A stretch of 64,000 nt of DNA from Paracoccaceae bacterium (GCA_007116575.1 SKIF01000051.1:1-64000), one strand, 5' to 3'; counted from the first letter of the stretch, positions 38,267 through 48,199 are shown. The notes: generated by a model not told the origin, from the sequence alone. Program-made: numbers and translations.

Positions 38267-40672
38267 ATGACCGATGTCACCCGCCACCCCGTCCTGCCGC
38301 TGCGCGATATGGTGGTGTTTCCGCACATGATCGTGCCACTCTTTGTCGGCCGCGAAAAATCCGTGCGTGCGCTGGAAGCGGTGATGGCCGGGGAGTCTCA
38401 GATCCTGTTGGTGTCGCAGAAGGATCATGCGCAGGAAGACCCGGGCGAGGAAGATATCTTCCGCGTCGGTGTACTGGCGAATGTACTGCAACTGCTCAAG
38501 CTGCCAGATGGTACGGTCAAGGTACTGGTCGAGGGGCAGAATCGTGTACGCATTGACAGCTTCGCCCCGAATGAAGAGTTTTTTGAGGCAGAGGCCACGC
38601 TGCTGCCCGAGCAAGAGGGCGACCCCGCCGCGATCAAGGCACTGATGCGCTCGGTGCAGAACGAATTCGAACGTTATGCCAAGGTCCGCAAGAACATTCC
38701 CGACGAGGCGCTGACCGCGATCGCCGAAGCCAGCGATCCGTCAGTTCTGGCCGATCTGGCTGCCGGGCATTTGGGCGCGGATGTAGCGCAGAAGCAGAAG
38801 CTTCTGGAGACCGGCAACACGGCGCAACGGCTGGAAGAGATTTACGGGCTGATGCAGGGCGAATTGTCAGTGCTGCAGGTCGAGCGCAAGATCAAGAGCC
38901 GCGTGAAAAGCCAGATGGAGCGCACCCAGCGCGAGTATTACCTGAATGAGCAGATGAAGGCCATTCAGAAGGAACTCGGCGACGGCGAGGACGGCCAGAA
39001 CGAAATCAAGGAACTGGAAGAGCGTATCGCGGCCACCAAGCTGAGCAAGGAGGCGCGCGACAAGGCCGAAGCCGAGCTGAAGAAGCTCAAGTCCATGTCG
39101 CCCATGTCGGCCGAGGCCACAGTGGTGCGCAATTATCTCGACTGGATGCTTTCGATCCCCTGGGGTGTGAAAAGCCGCGTCAAGAAGGACCTGAACCGCG
39201 CGCAGGACATCCTTGATGCCGATCACTACAGCCTCGAAAAGGTCAAGGAACGCATAGTCGAGTATCTCGCCGTGCAGGCTCGCTCGGCCAAGCTCAAGGG
39301 CCCGATCATGTGTCTTGTGGGCCCTCCGGGCGTGGGCAAGACCTCGCTGGGCCGCTCGGTCGCAAGGGCCACGGGGCGTGAATTCATCCGAATCTCGCTT
39401 GGCGGCGTGCGTGATGAATCCGAGATCCGCGGCCATCGGCGCACCTATATCGGCTCGATGCCCGGCAAGATCATTCAGGCGCTGAAGAAAGCCAAGACCA
39501 CCAACCCGCTGATCCTGCTCGATGAGATCGACAAGATGGGGCAGGATTTCCGCGGCGACCCGGCCTCGGCCATGCTCGAAGTGCTGGACCCGGAACAGAA
39601 CTCGACCTTTGTCGATCACTATCTGGAAGTGGAATATGACCTCTCGAATGTCATGTTCCTGACCACGGCGAACAGCTACAACATGCCGTCGCCGCTCTTG
39701 GACCGGATGGAGATTATTCCGCTGTCGGGCTATACCGAGGATGAGAAGCTGGAAATCGCGCGCCGCCACCTGCTGCCCAAGACGATCAAGAATCATGGGC
39801 TGCGCAAGGGCGAGCTGACGATTTCCGATGCAGCCATCATGGAAGTGATCCGCCGCTATACCCGCGAGGCCGGGGTGCGCAATCTGGAACGCGAGTTGAA
39901 CAAGATCGCGCGCAAGGCCGTGACCAAGATCGTAAAGAAGGAAACCGCAAAGGTGATCGTCGCGCGCGACAATCTGGCCGATTTCCTGGGCGTACCGCGG
40001 CACAAATTCGGGCTGGCCGAGAAGGAAGACCAGATCGGCGTTGTCACCGGGCTGGCCTGGACGCAGGTGGGCGGCGATCTGCTGCAGATCGAGGCGTTGC
40101 GCTTGCCTGGCAAGGGCCGGATGAAAACCACCGGCAAGCTGGGCGATGTGATGAAGGAATCGATCGACGCGGCCAATTCCTTCGTGCGCTCCATCGCGCC
40201 ACAAATCGGGGTCAAGCCGCCGCGCTTCGACACGCTCGACATCCATGTGCATGTGCCCGAAGGCGCCACACCCAAGGATGGGCCAAGCGCAGGCGTGGCC
40301 ATGGTGACCTCCATCGTCTCAGTGCTGACCCAGATCCCGGTGCGCAAGGATATCGCCATGACCGGCGAGGTGACCCTGCGCGGCAATGTGCTGGCCATCG
40401 GCGGGCTGAAGGAAAAGCTGCTGGCGGCGCTGCGCGGCGGGATCACGACAGTCCTGATCCCTGAAGAGAACGCCAAGGACCTGCCCGAGATCCCCGACAA
40501 TGTGAAGGAGGGTCTGACAATCATCCCAGTTGCCCATGTCTCCGACGTGCTGCGCCACGCGCTGGTGAACGAGCCGACCCCGATCGACTGGGACGAAGCC
40601 GCCGAGGAAGCCTCACGCCTGGCCCGACTGACAGCCGAGTCAGGCAGGGAAAGCCCGCGCGCGGCCCATTGA
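38267..40672 (+). CDS. lon: ATP-dependent protease Lon
   Basis: Cytoplasmic AAA+ serine protease that degrades damaged and regulatory proteins, 801 residues. The N-terminal substrate-binding domain begins [15 protein letters not shown]. Walker A is GPPGVGKT from residue 352. The proteolytic Ser674 lies in [10 protein letters not shown], and the partner Lys is in [11 protein letters not shown]. It is followed by a strong terminator. Heat-shock control is usual for lon, but the promoter could not be assigned. Confidence 0.98.
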   Translation: MTDVTRHPVLPLRDMVVFPHMIVPLFVGREKSVRALEAVMAGESQILLVSQKDHAQEDPGEEDIFRVGVLANVLQLLKLPDGTVKVLVEGQNRVRIDSFAPNEEFFEAEATLLPEQEGDPAAIKALMRSVQNEFERYAKVRKNIPDEALTAIAEASDPSVLADLAAGHLGADVAQKQKLLETGNTAQRLEEIYGLMQGELSVLQVERKIKSRVKSQMERTQREYYLNEQMKAIQKELGDGEDGQNEIKELEERIAATKLSKEARDKAEAELKKLKSMSPMSAEATVVRNYLDWMLSIPWGVKSRVKKDLNRAQDILDADHYSLEKVKERIVEYLAVQARSAKLKGPIMCLVGPPGVGKTSLGRSVARATGREFIRISLGGVRDESEIRGHRRTYIGSMPGKIIQALKKAKTTNPLILLDEIDKMGQDFRGDPASAMLEVLDPEQNSTFVDHYLEVEYDLSNVMFLTTANSYNMPSPLLDRMEIIPLSGYTEDEKLEIARRHLLPKTIKNHGLRKGELTISDAAIMEVIRRYTREAGVRNLERELNKIARKAVTKIVKKETAKVIVARDNLADFLGVPRHKFGLAEKEDQIGVVTGLAWTQVGGDLLQIEALRLPGKGRMKTTGKLGDVMKESIDAANSFVRSIAPQIGVKPPRFDTLDIHVHVPEGATPKDGPSAGVAMVTSIVSVLTQIPVRKDIAMTGEVTLRGNVLAIGGLKEKLLAALRGGITTVLIPEENAKDLPEIPDNVKEGLTIIPVAHVSDVLRHALVNEPTPIDWDEAAEEASRLARLTAESGRESPRAAH

Positions 40673-40723
40673 GTCGGCGCGTTAGGACGCAGGCCCGTCT
40701 TGCAATAGGCCCTGGAAGAAACA

Positions 40724-40748
40724 AAACCCGGCCACTTCGGCCGGGTTT
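40724..40748. terminator. Bidirectional terminator between lon and phaB
   Basis: AAACCCGGCC pairs perfectly with GGCCGGGTTT around ACTTC. It lies about 50 bp after the lon stop, and on the minus strand it is followed by TTTTGTTTC, so it can also serve the phaB transcript that converges from the right. Confidence 0.85.
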
Positions 40749-40939
40749 GCTATTTCCAGGCAGGTATCACAGGGGTCTGCGCGCTTTTCACGCGGGCAGC
40801 GCCTGCTCTTGCCGCGCCGCCATTGCGCATTTCCTGATGTTGCCAGCAGCGACGAGAACCGGCTTCCAGACCGCAGCGCTGTCCGCGCGAGGCCGCGCGG
40901 GCGGGTGGGTGGGGCGCGATCTCGCGCGGGCAGGCGGGG

Positions 40940-41662
40940 TCAGGCGAAGAACTGCGCCCCGTTGGCGCTGATCGTCGAACCGTTGACAAACCCTGCCTCG
41001 TCCGCAACAAGAAACGCCACGCAGCGCGCGATCTCATCGGGCTCGCCCAGACGCCCCGCCGGGATCTGGCCAATGATCGCCTCGCGCACCTTCTCGGGCA
41101 CCGCCATCACCATCTCGGTTGCGATGTAGCCAGGGCAGACCGCATTCGCCGTGATGTTGAACCGCGCGCCTTCTTGCGCAAGGCTGCGAACGATACCGAT
41201 ATCGCCCGCCTTCGTGGCCGCGTAATTCACCTGACCGAACTGGCCTTTCTGGCCATTGATCGACGAAATCACGACGACACGCCCGAACTTGCGCTCGCGC
41301 ATCCCGGGCCAGACCGGATGGATAGTGTTGAACACGCCGGTCAGGTTGGTGTCGATCACCTCTTTCCACTGTTCGGGCGACATCTTGTGAAAGGGCGCAT
41401 CGCGGGTGATCCCGGCATTGGCCACCACGATGTCGATGGGGCCCAGATCTGCCTCGACCTGCGCGATCCCGGCCTTGGACGCGTCATAATCCGCCGCGTT
41501 CCACTTATAGGTCTTGATGCCGGTCTCTTCAGTGAACTTCGCCGCCGCGTCATCATTGCCCGCATAGGTCGCGGCCACTGTGCAGCCCTGCGCCTTGAGC
41601 GCCTTTGAAATGGCCGCGCCAATGCCGCGCGATCCGCCCGTGACCAATGCCACTCGTGCCAT
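40940..41662 (-). CDS. phaB: Acetoacetyl-CoA reductase (NADPH)
   Basis: Short-chain dehydrogenase of 240 residues that reduces acetoacetyl-CoA to (R)-3-hydroxybutyryl-CoA, the second step of polyhydroxybutyrate synthesis. The cofactor motif is TGGSRGIG. The catalytic Ser lies in VVISSINGQKGQFGQ and the YxxxK pair in NYAATKAG; PGYIATEMV also fits PhaB rather than general FabG. It follows phaA by 93 bp, with a hairpin-like dyad between them. PHA synthase is not in the window. Confidence 0.95.
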   Translation of the reverse strand: MARVALVTGGSRGIGAAISKALKAQGCTVAATYAGNDDAAAKFTEETGIKTYKWNAADYDASKAGIAQVEADLGPIDIVVANAGITRDAPFHKMSPEQWKEVIDTNLTGVFNTIHPVWPGMRERKFGRVVVISSINGQKGQFGQVNYAATKAGDIGIVRSLAQEGARFNITANAVCPGYIATEMVMAVPEKVREAIIGQIPAGRLGEPDEIARCVAFLVADEAGFVNGSTISANGAQFFA

Positions 41663-41721
41663 TCTGATCCCCTCCTGCCTGGAATTCTATGTCTCGAAAC
41701 AATTGCTACAGAAGCTGCGCC

Positions 41722-41746
41722 GCTTGCGCAAGATTATTACGCAAGC
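41722..41746 (-). promoter_or_regulatory. Inverted repeat between phaA and phaB
   Basis: GCTTGCG and CGCAAGC form a perfect 7-bp inverted repeat with an 11-bp spacer in the 93-bp phaA-phaB gap. It may be an mRNA hairpin or a binding site; a related TTGCGC dyad lies upstream of phaA. PhaR-type regulators of PHB genes bind TGC-rich sequences, so PhaR is a candidate by inference. Confidence 0.4.
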
Positions 41747-41755
41747 AGCAGCCAC

Positions 41756-42928
41756 TCACCGCTCGAGACACATGGCGACACCCATGCCACCACCGATGCA
41801 AAGCGTTGCCAGACCCTTCTTGGCATCACGACGCTGCATCTCGAAAAGCAAGGTGTTCAGGATGCGGCAGCCCGACGCCCCGATGGGGTGGCCAATGGCA
41901 ATTGCGCCGCCATTGACGTTCACCTTCTCCACATCCCAACCCATATCCTTGTTGACGGCACAGGCCTGCGCAGCAAAGGCTTCATTGGCCTCGATCAGGT
42001 CCAGATCCTCGGGTTTCCACCCAGCCTTGGCCAGCGCCTTGCGGCTGGCATGGATCGGCCCGACCCCCATGATCGACGGGTCCAGACCAGCGGTCGCATA
42101 GCTGGCGATCCGCGCCAGTGGCGTGAGTCCGCGTTTTTCGGCCTCTTCAGCACTCATCAGCATGACCGCTGCCGCGCCGTCATTCAGCCCCGAAGCATTG
42201 GCGGCGGTCACAGTGCCATCCTTGGTAAAGGCCGGGCGGAGTTTCTGCATTGCCTCCATCGTCGCGCCGTGGCGGATATACTCGTCATTCTCGACCACGA
42301 TATCCCCCTTGCGGGTCTTGACGGTGAAGGGCGCGATCTCATCGGCGAATTTACCCGCCTTCTGCGCAGCCTCGGCCTTGTTCTGGCTGGCCACGGCAAA
42401 GGCGTCCTGTTCCTCGCGGGTGATCTGCCATTTTTCGGCGACATTCTCGGCGGTCTGGCCCATGTGATAGCCGTTGAACGCGTCCCACAACCCGTCACGG
42501 ATCATGGAATCGATCATCTTCATGTCACCCATCTTCTGGCCCGCGCGCAGATGTGCGACATGCGGCGAAAGGGTCATGTTTTCCTGCCCGCCCGCAAGCA
42601 CGATGGCGGCGTCGCCAAGCTGGATATGCTGCGCCCCGATCGCGACCGCCCGCAGCCCCGAGCCGCAGACCTGATTGAGCGACCATGCCGCCGACTCGAT
42701 CGGAAGGCCCGCATTGACATGCGCCTGACGCGCAGGGTTCTGGCCCTGCCCGGCGGTCAGCACCTGCCCGAGAATGGTCTCGGACACCTCGGCCTTGTCG
42801 ACACCCGCGCGCGCGACCACCGCCTCAAGCACCACCGCGCCAAGGTCATGTGCCGGGGTGTTGGCAAAAGCGCCTCCGAATGAGCCGACGGCCGTACGGG
42901 CTGCGGAAACGATAACGACATTGGTCAT
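41756..42928 (-). CDS. phaA: Acetyl-CoA acetyltransferase (beta-ketothiolase)
   Basis: Condenses two acetyl-CoA to acetoacetyl-CoA, the first step to polyhydroxybutyrate; cytoplasmic, 390 residues. The nucleophilic Cys is in [21 protein letters not shown] carries the active-site His, and the second catalytic Cys is in [11 protein letters not shown]. It is directly followed by phaB. A second thiolase with related motifs is encoded at 44519-45697, probably for a different role. Confidence 0.96.
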   Translation of the reverse strand: MTNVVIVSAARTAVGSFGGAFANTPAHDLGAVVLEAVVARAGVDKAEVSETILGQVLTAGQGQNPARQAHVNAGLPIESAAWSLNQVCGSGLRAVAIGAQHIQLGDAAIVLAGGQENMTLSPHVAHLRAGQKMGDMKMIDSMIRDGLWDAFNGYHMGQTAENVAEKWQITREEQDAFAVASQNKAEAAQKAGKFADEIAPFTVKTRKGDIVVENDEYIRHGATMEAMQKLRPAFTKDGTVTAANASGLNDGAAAVMLMSAEEAEKRGLTPLARIASYATAGLDPSIMGVGPIHASRKALAKAGWKPEDLDLIEANEAFAAQACAVNKDMGWDVEKVNVNGGAIAIGHPIGASGCRILNTLLFEMQRRDAKKGLATLCIGGGMGVAMCLER

Positions 42929-43040
42929 GGGAACTCCTCTCTCCAGTCGCGATAGCCAGACCGCGTAGCCTGTTGGTGGGCGGGCACCGGCTTTGATGTT
43001 CTTCCTGTTCTATCATGCCGGGGGCCGGGCGCAACGCACC

Positions 43041-43060
43041 TTGCGCCAATGCGTGCGCAA
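43041..43060 (-). promoter_or_regulatory. TTGCGC dyad upstream of phaA
   Basis: TTGCGC-N8-GCGCAA lies about 110 bp before the phaA start, in a stretch rich in TGC and GCA triplets, within the 257-bp divergent gap with hspQ. It shares the TTGCG core with the dyad between phaA and phaB. A PhaR site is a reasonable but unproved guess. Confidence 0.4.
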
Positions 43061-43185
43061 CCAGTGGGCCAAGACAGGAGAATCGCGTTTGTTGTGCTAC
43101 CTTCGACAGATTGTTTCCCGCAAGTTCAGGCAACGCGATGGACTTATCGCTTTCAAATGCGTTAAGCTCGCGTTAGTGAAATGGC

Positions 43186-43512
43186 ATGGAAAACCGCCTC
43201 GCAAAATATCATCTTGGGCAGGTCGTCCGTCATCGGCGCCACGCCTTTCGGGGTGTCATCTTTGATGTCGACCCAGCTTTTTCCAATACCGAGGAATGGT
43301 ATCGCGCCATTCCCGAAGAGAGCCGCCCGCGCAAGGATCAGCCCTATTACCATCTGCTCGCGGAGAATGACGAAAATTTCTACGTTGCTTATGTGTCTGA
43401 GCAGAACCTGATTCTGGACGACACGGGCGAACCAGTCGAACACCCCGACCTCTCAGAGATTTTCGGCGACTTTCGCGACGGGCACTATCCGCTCCAGATT
43501 GCTCTGAACTGA
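43186..43512 (+). CDS. hspQ: Heat shock protein HspQ
   Basis: Small cytoplasmic protein of 108 residues. In E. coli HspQ affects DnaA stability and acts as a specificity factor for Lon. Family landmarks are YHLGQVVRHRRHAFRGVIFD, FSNTEEWY, QPYYHLLAEN and YVSEQNLILDDTGEPVEHP. No good Shine-Dalgarno sequence is seen and a second ATG lies five bases upstream in another frame, so translation may be weak or need another signal. The nearby lon gene (about 3 kb away) fits a shared stress role but the genes are not in one operon. Confidence 0.94.
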   Translation: MENRLAKYHLGQVVRHRRHAFRGVIFDVDPAFSNTEEWYRAIPEESRPRKDQPYYHLLAENDENFYVAYVSEQNLILDDTGEPVEHPDLSEIFGDFRDGHYPLQIALN

Positions 43513-43588
43513 TCCTCTCGCGCCGCGTGACTGACATGCTCAGGATGCCGCGCGGCAATATGTCTGTCTGACGCCCTCATTCGGCAGA

Positions 43589-44029
43589 TCAGCGCGGGGC
43601 GCGACTCGACGCATCAATCGGGATCGTGAAGCACAGGATATTCTGGCCATTCCTGTGCTGGTAGCTGACCTTGCGTGTCAGGTTGCGGATAATGAACCAT
43701 CCATAGCCGCCCTCGTTCAACTCGGACGGGTCCGGTGCAATCTGACCCAGCAGGGACGGGTCGAATGCGATGCCCTGATCAATGATATGGCATTCCAGCG
43801 CGTGATCGGTCTGGAGAAGCTGCAGCGCGATTGTCCCGGGCTCTTTCGGGTAGCCGTGCCGGACGATATTCGTCATCACCTCGGCCAGAACCAGATTGAG
43901 ATCCTCTGCCCACTCGGACGGGATAGCGCATGTACCGAGATAGCGGTCGAGGTCGCGTAAGGTGCAACGGATATCGTCAAGCTTGCCCTGGCATTCCAGG
44001 CGCAGGACCTTGTGGCGGTCCGTCATCAT
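43589..44029 (-). CDS. Anti-sigma-factor-type ATP-binding protein (RsbW/HATPase_c_2)
   Basis: 146-residue protein with the GHKL fold used by serine-kinase anti-sigma factors. The N box is LNLVLAEVMTNIVRHGY and the ATP-lid region is ECHIIDQGIAFDP with EGGYGWFIIRNL. It is coded just downstream of an RsbV-like antagonist (59-bp gap), so the two probably form a partner-switching pair. No sigma factor or PP2C phosphatase is adjacent, so the final target is unknown. Confidence 0.9.
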   Translation of the reverse strand: MMTDRHKVLRLECQGKLDDIRCTLRDLDRYLGTCAIPSEWAEDLNLVLAEVMTNIVRHGYPKEPGTIALQLLQTDHALECHIIDQGIAFDPSLLGQIAPDPSELNEGGYGWFIIRNLTRKVSYQHRNGQNILCFTIPIDASSRAPR

Positions 44030-44088
44030 GTCCCCCTTCCAGCCTCCCGACCTTCAAGACATACTTGCATGAGCCGCAGCACGCGCCG

Positions 44089-44430
44089 CTACTCGGCGGC
44101 GCTGATGGCCTCGGTTTGCGGAACATGGTCGTGGATACGAAACACTGTGTCCATGCGCGTCAGGCGGAACAGTTTGCGCACGCTGCCGGACAGGGCCGCG
44201 ACTTCCAGCGGGCGGTCGGGGCCGAGAAGCTTCATCACGCCGACAATGGCACCAAGCCCGCTGCTGTCGAGAAACTCGACCCGCGAGAGGTCCAGAATGA
44301 CCGGGGTGCCCGAAAGTTCCATGGCATCGCGGATCATGTCCTTGAATGTAAGCGCGACGGCAGCATCGAGCCGCGTTTCCTGCACTGACACGACCAACGC
44401 CTCACCGGCGCGACCAAAGCTGACCTGCAT
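44089..44430 (-). CDS. STAS-domain anti-anti-sigma factor (RsbV/SpoIIAA family)
   Basis: 113-residue single STAS domain. The conserved block VILDLSRVEFLDSSGLGAIV carries the serine pair where the partner kinase phosphorylates SpoIIAA-type proteins. The start is set by GGGG six bases before the 44430 ATG; the frame open to 44475 is longer but lacks this. It precedes the RsbW-like gene and is divergent from the second thiolase. Confidence 0.92.
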   Translation of the reverse strand: MQVSFGRAGEALVVSVQETRLDAAVALTFKDMIRDAMELSGTPVILDLSRVEFLDSSGLGAIVGVMKLLGPDRPLEVAALSGSVRKLFRLTRMDTVFRIHDHVPQTEAISAAE

Positions 44431-44518
44431 CAGAACCCCTTTCTTGTGCTTGGTTTTGAGGAGAGTATCTGGCAAAGATTACCAACTTCTTGCTGCGACA
44501 GAACAATGGGGGCGACAT

Positions 44519-45697
44519 ATGGGCCAGGTTGCAATTCTCGGAGCATCGCGCACGCCGATGGGCGGCTTGCAAGGCGTGTTCGCCGGAGTGGCGGCGGCGC
44601 GGCTGGGAGGCGCAGCGATCTCCGGGGCGCTAGCCAATGCCGGGCTGTCAGCCTCGGAGATGGAAGAGGTGCTGATGGGATGTGTCCTTCCGGCAGGACA
44701 GGGACAGGCCCCGGCGCGTCAGGCCGGGTTCGAGGCCGGGCTGGGCGAAGGCGTGCCCGCGACGACGCTCAACAAGATGTGCGGCTCAGGTATGAAGGCC
44801 GCGATGGTCGCGCATGACCAGATCGCGCTGGGCACGACCGAAGTAATGATCGCGGGCGGGATGGAGAGCATGAGCGAGGCCCCCTATCTGTTGCCGAAAA
44901 TGCGCGCGGGCGCGCGGCTCGGGCATGGGCAGGTGATCGACCACATGTTTCTCGACGGGTTGGAAGACGCCTATGACAAAGGCCGTCTGATGGGCACCTT
45001 CGCCGAGGAATGCGCGACGCATTTCCAGTTCACGCGCGAAGCGCAGGACGAATATGCCCTGCGCTCGCTGTCAAACGCGCTGGACGCGCAGGCTTCGGGG
45101 GACTTTGCACGCGAGATCACGCCAGTGACGCTGACGGGCCGCAAGGGTGAGGTGGTTGTCGCGGAGGACGAGCAGCCCAAGAGCGCACGGCCCGAGAAGA
45201 TCCCGCATCTCAAACCGGCCTTTCGCAAGGATGGGACCGTGACGGCAGCGAATGCCTCGTCGATCTCGGACGGTGCTGCGGCACTGGTGCTGGGGTCCGA
45301 TGCGGCAGCCGAGCGGCTGGGCGCGACGCCACGAGCTTGGATCCGTGGCCATGCCAGCCACGCCCAAGCGCCCGGCTGGTTCACGACCGCACCGGTGCCA
45401 GCCGCGCGAAAGCTTCTGGACCGGCTGGGCTGGAGCGTGTCGAATGTGGATCTGTGGGAAGTGAACGAGGCTTTTGCGGTGGTGCCGATGGCCTTCATGC
45501 ATGAGATGTCCTTGCCGCGCGATGTGGTGAACGTCAATGGCGGGGCCTGCGCACTGGGCCATCCAATCGGAGCCTCGGGGGCCCGGATCATGGTGACGCT
45601 GATCAACGCGCTTGAGGCGCGGGGGTTGAAGCGCGGGGTGGCGGCGATCTGCATCGGCGGTGGCGAAGGCACGGCAGTGGCGGTGGAAATCGCGTGA
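44519..45697 (+). CDS. Acetyl-CoA acetyltransferase, second thiolase
   Basis: Thiolase of 392 residues. The nucleophile is in LNKMCGSGMKA, the His in [11 protein letters not shown], and the second Cys in AAICIGGGEG. The ATG at 44519 with a GGGGG run upstream is preferred over the far longer open frame, which runs antisense through the STAS gene. It is a paralogue of PhaA and may work in fatty acid or amino acid breakdown rather than PHB synthesis. The following methionine-sulfoxide reductase gene begins 81 bp downstream. Confidence 0.94.
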   Translation: MGQVAILGASRTPMGGLQGVFAGVAAARLGGAAISGALANAGLSASEMEEVLMGCVLPAGQGQAPARQAGFEAGLGEGVPATTLNKMCGSGMKAAMVAHDQIALGTTEVMIAGGMESMSEAPYLLPKMRAGARLGHGQVIDHMFLDGLEDAYDKGRLMGTFAEECATHFQFTREAQDEYALRSLSNALDAQASGDFAREITPVTLTGRKGEVVVAEDEQPKSARPEKIPHLKPAFRKDGTVTAANASSISDGAAALVLGSDAAAERLGATPRAWIRGHASHAQAPGWFTTAPVPAARKLLDRLGWSVSNVDLWEVNEAFAVVPMAFMHEMSLPRDVVNVNGGACALGHPIGASGARIMVTLINALEARGLKRGVAAICIGGGEGTAVAVEIA

Positions 45698-45778
45698 GGG
45701 GAAGCGCCCTTGCCCCCCATCGAGGGGGGCGCGGGCGCGTCGCGGCTGCGCGCTCCGGCACCTGTGAGAGGGAAGCAC

Positions 45779-46237
45779 ATGACCGACTACGACGGATTGC
45801 GCGCCCGTATCCGCGCGCTGACCGAGGGCGAGACGGATACTGTGGCGCTGATGGCAACACTCGCCTGCGAGATACATCATGCCGATGACCGGTTCGACTG
45901 GACCGGGTTCTACCGTGTCACTGAACCGGACGTGCTGAAAATCGGCCCCTATCAGGGCGGGCATGGCTGTCTGGTGATCCCGTTTTCGCGCGGTGTTTGC
46001 GGAGCCTGCGCACGCACGGGCGAGATACAGCTCGTGCCGGATGTCGAGGCGTTCGACGGCCATATCGCCTGCGCCAGCTCGACCCGCTCGGAGCTTGTGC
46101 TGCCCGTGCGTGACGCGCAAGGCGCGCTGATCGGTGTTCTGGATATTGACAGCGACCGGCCCGATGCTTTCACCGATGCGGATGCGACAGCACTTGACGC
46201 AATCCTGCGCGAGGTTTTCGGAAAGGCCGGCTCATGA
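45779..46237 (+). CDS. msrC: Free methionine-(R)-sulfoxide reductase (GAF-domain, fRMsr)
   Basis: Cytoplasmic enzyme of 152 residues that reduces free methionine-R-sulfoxide. The single GAF domain has the characteristic cysteines in RGVCGACARTGEIQ and GHIACASSTRSELVLPV. GAGGG seven bases before the ATG sets the start. The stop codon overlaps the next ATG by four bases, so it is coupled to the saccharopine dehydrogenase gene. Confidence 0.92.
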   Translation: MTDYDGLRARIRALTEGETDTVALMATLACEIHHADDRFDWTGFYRVTEPDVLKIGPYQGGHGCLVIPFSRGVCGACARTGEIQLVPDVEAFDGHIACASSTRSELVLPVRDAQGALIGVLDIDSDRPDAFTDADATALDAILREVFGKAGS

Positions 46238-47286
46238 CGCATCTCTGGGTCAGGGCCGAGCAGCGGCCACAGGAAGAGCGCGTCGGCATCACGCCCGATG
46301 GTGTGCGCGCGCTGGTCGATCTTGGCATTCGCGTGACCATCGAGGAAAGCCCGCAGCGCGCCTTGCCGGTGCAGCCATATCTCGATGCCGGGGCGGAGGC
46401 GGCCCCTTTTGCAAGCTGGCCGGATGCACCCCAGGACGCGATCATCTTCGGGCTGAAGGAACTGCCTGCGAATGGCACGCCGCTGCGGCACCGCCATATC
46501 CTCTTCGGTCACGCCTTCAAGGGCCAGCCCGCCGGACAGGTGCTGCTGGCGCGCTTCCGCGCCGGGGGCGGGGTGCTTTATGATCTGGAATACCTCAGCG
46601 ATGCCGACGGGCGGCGCGTGGCGGCCTTTGGCTACTGGGCGGGATACGCGGGCGCAGCAGTCGCGCTGCTGGCCTACGGCGCGCAGGCGCGTGGTGGCCT
46701 CTGTGCGCCCGTTTCGCGTTTCGCCGATCAGGGCGCGATGCAGGACACGGTCGCGCAGGCGCTCGACGGGCTGACGCCCCCGCGCATGCTGATTATCGGA
46801 GCGCTGGGACGCGTGGGCGCAGGCGCGGGCGACTTTTGCCGCAGCCTCGGTTTGCCGCTCACCGAATGGGACATGGCCGAGACGGCGCATGGCGGCCCCT
46901 TTCCGGAAGTGCTGACGCATGACGTCTTTCTCAACTGCATCCTCGCGCGCCCCGGAACGCCTGTCTTCGTGCCTGCCGAGGCAACGCGCGCCCCGCGCGC
47001 GTTGCGGGTCATCGGCGACATCGCTTGCGACCCGGACTCGGATTTCTCGCCGATCAAGGTATATGATCATGCGACCAACTGGGCCCAGCCCGTGCTGCGT
47101 GTCGCCGGACAGCCACCACTCGATGTGATGGCAATCGACAATCTGCCCTCGCTTCTACCAGTGGAATCATCGTACGACTTTGCGGCACAATTGCTGCCGC
47201 ACCTGATGACGCTTGACCAGCTGGATGAAGGGGTCTGGGCGCGGGCACGGACCGTGTTTGACAGGCATATCGCGGGGCTGGAATGA
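46234..47286 (+). CDS. Saccharopine dehydrogenase (NAD+, lysine-forming type)
   Basis: 350-residue protein of the LYS1-like branch that interconverts saccharopine with lysine and 2-oxoglutarate. It shows the alanine-dehydrogenase-like N-terminus VRAEQRPQEERVGITPDGV, the HAFKGQPAG segment, and a Rossmann-like region MLIIGALGRVGAGAGDFCRS. Residues VYDHATNWAQPV near the end also fit. Whether it makes or breaks down lysine is not clear; its neighbours do not include other lysine genes. ATGA overlaps join it to the genes on both sides. Confidence 0.9.
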   Translation: MTHLWVRAEQRPQEERVGITPDGVRALVDLGIRVTIEESPQRALPVQPYLDAGAEAAPFASWPDAPQDAIIFGLKELPANGTPLRHRHILFGHAFKGQPAGQVLLARFRAGGGVLYDLEYLSDADGRRVAAFGYWAGYAGAAVALLAYGAQARGGLCAPVSRFADQGAMQDTVAQALDGLTPPRMLIIGALGRVGAGAGDFCRSLGLPLTEWDMAETAHGGPFPEVLTHDVFLNCILARPGTPVFVPAEATRAPRALRVIGDIACDPDSDFSPIKVYDHATNWAQPVLRVAGQPPLDVMAIDNLPSLLPVESSYDFAAQLLPHLMTLDQLDEGVWARARTVFDRHIAGLE

Positions 47287-48092
47287 AGACTGAACGCTTG
47301 GACGGGATTGACTGGAACGATGCGCTGGCCAATGCGCCCCATATCGAGGGCGCAGAGGCCTATACGGACCTCTGGGCGGCTTGTGCGGCTGCATTCCGTG
47401 AGCACGCGCGCGGCGAGACAGATATTGCCTATGGCGACAGCCCTCGCGCGCGGCTTGACCTGTTCTTGCCCGAAGGGGCGCCACGCGGGCTGGTGGTCTT
47501 CGTTCATGGCGGTTACTGGCTGCGCTTTGACAAAAGCTACTGGTCCCATCTTGCGGCCGGGCCGATTGCGCAGGGTTGGGCCGTGGCGCTGCCAGGCTAC
47601 ACGCTGGCCCCCGAGGCGCGCCTGCCGCAGATCACGGCGCAGATCGCACAGGCCATCGACTGCGCGGCAGCAAGAGTTCCGGGGCCGATCCGTCTGAGCG
47701 GCCATTCGGCGGGCGGGCATCTGGTGACGCGCATGCTATGCCCGGATGTTGCGCTGGGCGCTCGGGCGCGGATTGCGCATGTCCTGTCGATTTCTGGAGT
47801 GCATGATCTGCGCCCGCTCTTGCTTTCAGAGATGAACGAGCAGTTGCACCTGACCCCCGAGACGGCCCGCTCCGAAAGCCCCGCCCTGCAGCATCCGGTG
47901 CCCGGCATTCCGGTCACGATCTGGGTTGGCGGGCATGAGCGGCCCGAATTCCTGCGCCAGTCGGCATTGTTGCGCGAGGCCTGGGGCGGTGACACGCGGC
48001 TGGTGGTCGATGGGACGCGGCACCATTTCGATGTGATCGCCGGTCTGGAAGACCCGAAAAGCCCGCTTGCGAACGCCTTGCTTGATCCTTGA
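47283..48092 (+). CDS. Alpha/beta hydrolase (kynurenine formamidase-like)
   Basis: 269-residue cytoplasmic hydrolase. VVFVHGGYWLRFDKSYWSH is the HGGYW oxyanion segment typical of BNA7-type kynurenine formamidases and related esterases. The nucleophile is in LSGHSAGGHLVTRML, and a C-terminal His is in GTRHHFDVI. Its ATG overlaps the saccharopine dehydrogenase stop by four bases. Substrate is uncertain, since no kynurenine genes are present. Confidence 0.88.
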   Translation: MKTERLDGIDWNDALANAPHIEGAEAYTDLWAACAAAFREHARGETDIAYGDSPRARLDLFLPEGAPRGLVVFVHGGYWLRFDKSYWSHLAAGPIAQGWAVALPGYTLAPEARLPQITAQIAQAIDCAAARVPGPIRLSGHSAGGHLVTRMLCPDVALGARARIAHVLSISGVHDLRPLLLSEMNEQLHLTPETARSESPALQHPVPGIPVTIWVGGHERPEFLRQSALLREAWGGDTRLVVDGTRHHFDVIAGLEDPKSPLANALLDP

Positions 48093-48177
48093 GCGCAAGG
48101 CTGCAGGCCACATATTGGCACCTTTCGGTCAGCCATGATTGCTTCAAGCCTGAAATTTCATGCCTAAAACATTTGAT

Positions 48178-48199
48178 TTTTGCTGCAACTTGAGCAAAA
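48178..48199. promoter_or_regulatory. Inverted repeat upstream of livH
   Basis: TTTTGCT-N8-AGCAAAA is a perfect 7-bp dyad in an AT-richer part of the 258-bp gap before the branched-chain amino acid transporter genes. It could be an operator, for example for an Lrp-like protein, but it does not match the known Lrp consensus closely. Confidence 0.35.

Noticed and set aside
38867-40252. 461-residue open frame antisense to lon
   Set aside because: Lon is fully supported in the plus strand; the antisense frame has no motif and no ribosome-binding site.
44012-44518. N-terminal extension of the second thiolase frame
   Set aside because: It is antisense to the STAS gene, and the thiolase family N-terminus with a ribosome-binding site begins at 44519.
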